This document shows positions 63,594-64,000 of a DNA stretch of 64,000 nt, one piece after another. The stretch is from assembly GCF_020805785.1 (NCBI RefSeq), contig NZ_JAJGZV010000002.1:1-64000 (forward strand), in the 5' to 3' direction. Under the pieces are notes generated by a model. That model had not been told where the DNA came from. It saw only the letters and a program-made list of their open reading frames with translations, and did not search any database. A program made the position numbers and the translations under genes. The stretch comes from Flavobacterium chungbukense (GTDB lineage Bacteria; Bacteroidota; Bacteroidia; Flavobacteriales; Flavobacteriaceae). Every line of letters begins with the position of its first letter. The first letter of the stretch is position 1.

Positions 63594-64000
63594 TATTTAT
63601 ACTACTAAATACGCTGTTTTCGGATCATTTTTGTTTTTATTTTCTTTCTTTAAAATAAGACTAAAATAAAGTGACAATTGCAACAGCGTACATATTTATA
63701 TAAAAAACAATACGAATAGTTGATTTATTATTCCGTAACTTAAAAGTATTCAAACACTAGTAATGAATCGAAACTATGATTTCAAATATGCTATTTTTTC
63801 CTAGTTACTGTCTAATTTCAGAAAAAGAAATCTCGTTTTAAAATGGTTTAATATTTTACAATTGTTTAAATTTCTCGCTATCAATTTTTCAAATATAATT
63901 ATTGCTCGACTGAAGCAAAAAAAGGTTTATTCCCTTCTACAAGTTTTATTTTAAATGTCATATTCATACTTTAATTTTCTTCTCGTAAAAAATGCCCCAA

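Larger units (their letters stand above)
63076..64000. other. downstream part of the second cassette and repeat flank
   Basis: It contains a disrupted copy of the small frame seen after the first ATPase, module A (63325-63392), a full structured element (63425-63593) and a right-flank block (63838-63945) matching 19006-19105. No gene was seen to the window end. Confidence 0.6.

Overview
The window looks like a Flavobacterium-type chromosome (Bacteroidota). The signs are AT-rich DNA, TAnnTTTG-like promoter boxes, no purine-rich Shine-Dalgarno sites, a protein with a type IX secretion (T9SS) type A sorting tail, several Bacteroidota outer-membrane beta-barrels, and abundant AraC, HxlR and PAS-kinase regulators. 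No rRNA, tRNA, CRISPR array or complete insertion sequence was found.

Layout. 0-9.3 kb: a minus-strand molybdenum hydroxylase operon (2Fe-2S subunit, cytochrome, large subunit), then a minus-strand cluster of detoxification-type enzymes (hydrolase, SDR, cupin, cyclophilin-like lipoprotein, acetyltransferase) with an AraC regulator. Two decayed copies of one small hydrophilic gene flank it. 9.5-18.4 kb: an orphan PAS kinase, a cysteine-hydrolase remnant, and a plus-strand module made of a beta-barrel protein, a LytS/LytR-like two-component pair, an adenylate/guanylate cyclase and two small exported proteins. Two promoters in this module share a direct-repeat operator. 18.4-25.3 kb: a repeat-rich island with a serine hydrolase, a serine recombinase and an AAA ATPase. 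25.4-30.8 kb: redox enzymes with AraC and HxlR regulators. 31.8-37.7 kb: a giant eight-PAS kinase with receiver proteins. 38.6-53.6 kb: a polymorphic-toxin locus with a 3298-residue SpvB/RHS protein ending in a predicted nuclease, its adjacent putative immunity gene, a T9SS cargo protein and two barrels. 54.3-61.8 kb: a TetR-controlled RND efflux operon and an SDR/HxlR divergent pair. 61.9-64 kb: a second copy of the ATPase cassette.

The most unusual content is between the genes. Eight full copies and one truncated copy of a ~170-bp element lie in the same orientation. Each full copy has a folded body followed by an intrinsic-terminator hairpin and T-run. The hairpin shows compensatory change, and one copy has a completely different stem sequence in the same place. 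Four of the five copies of a related upstream module sit just before a full element, and conserved blocks follow the elements. A 1.48-kb unit running from hairpin to hairpin and carrying the ATPase gene occurs twice, 38 kb apart. This suggests a dispersed structured RNA or cassette-like repeat family that bounds movable genes. A second family, a GTGCCG/CGGCAC hairpin repeat, occurs six times, and a 19-copy CTAA microsatellite lies beyond the toxin-immunity pair.
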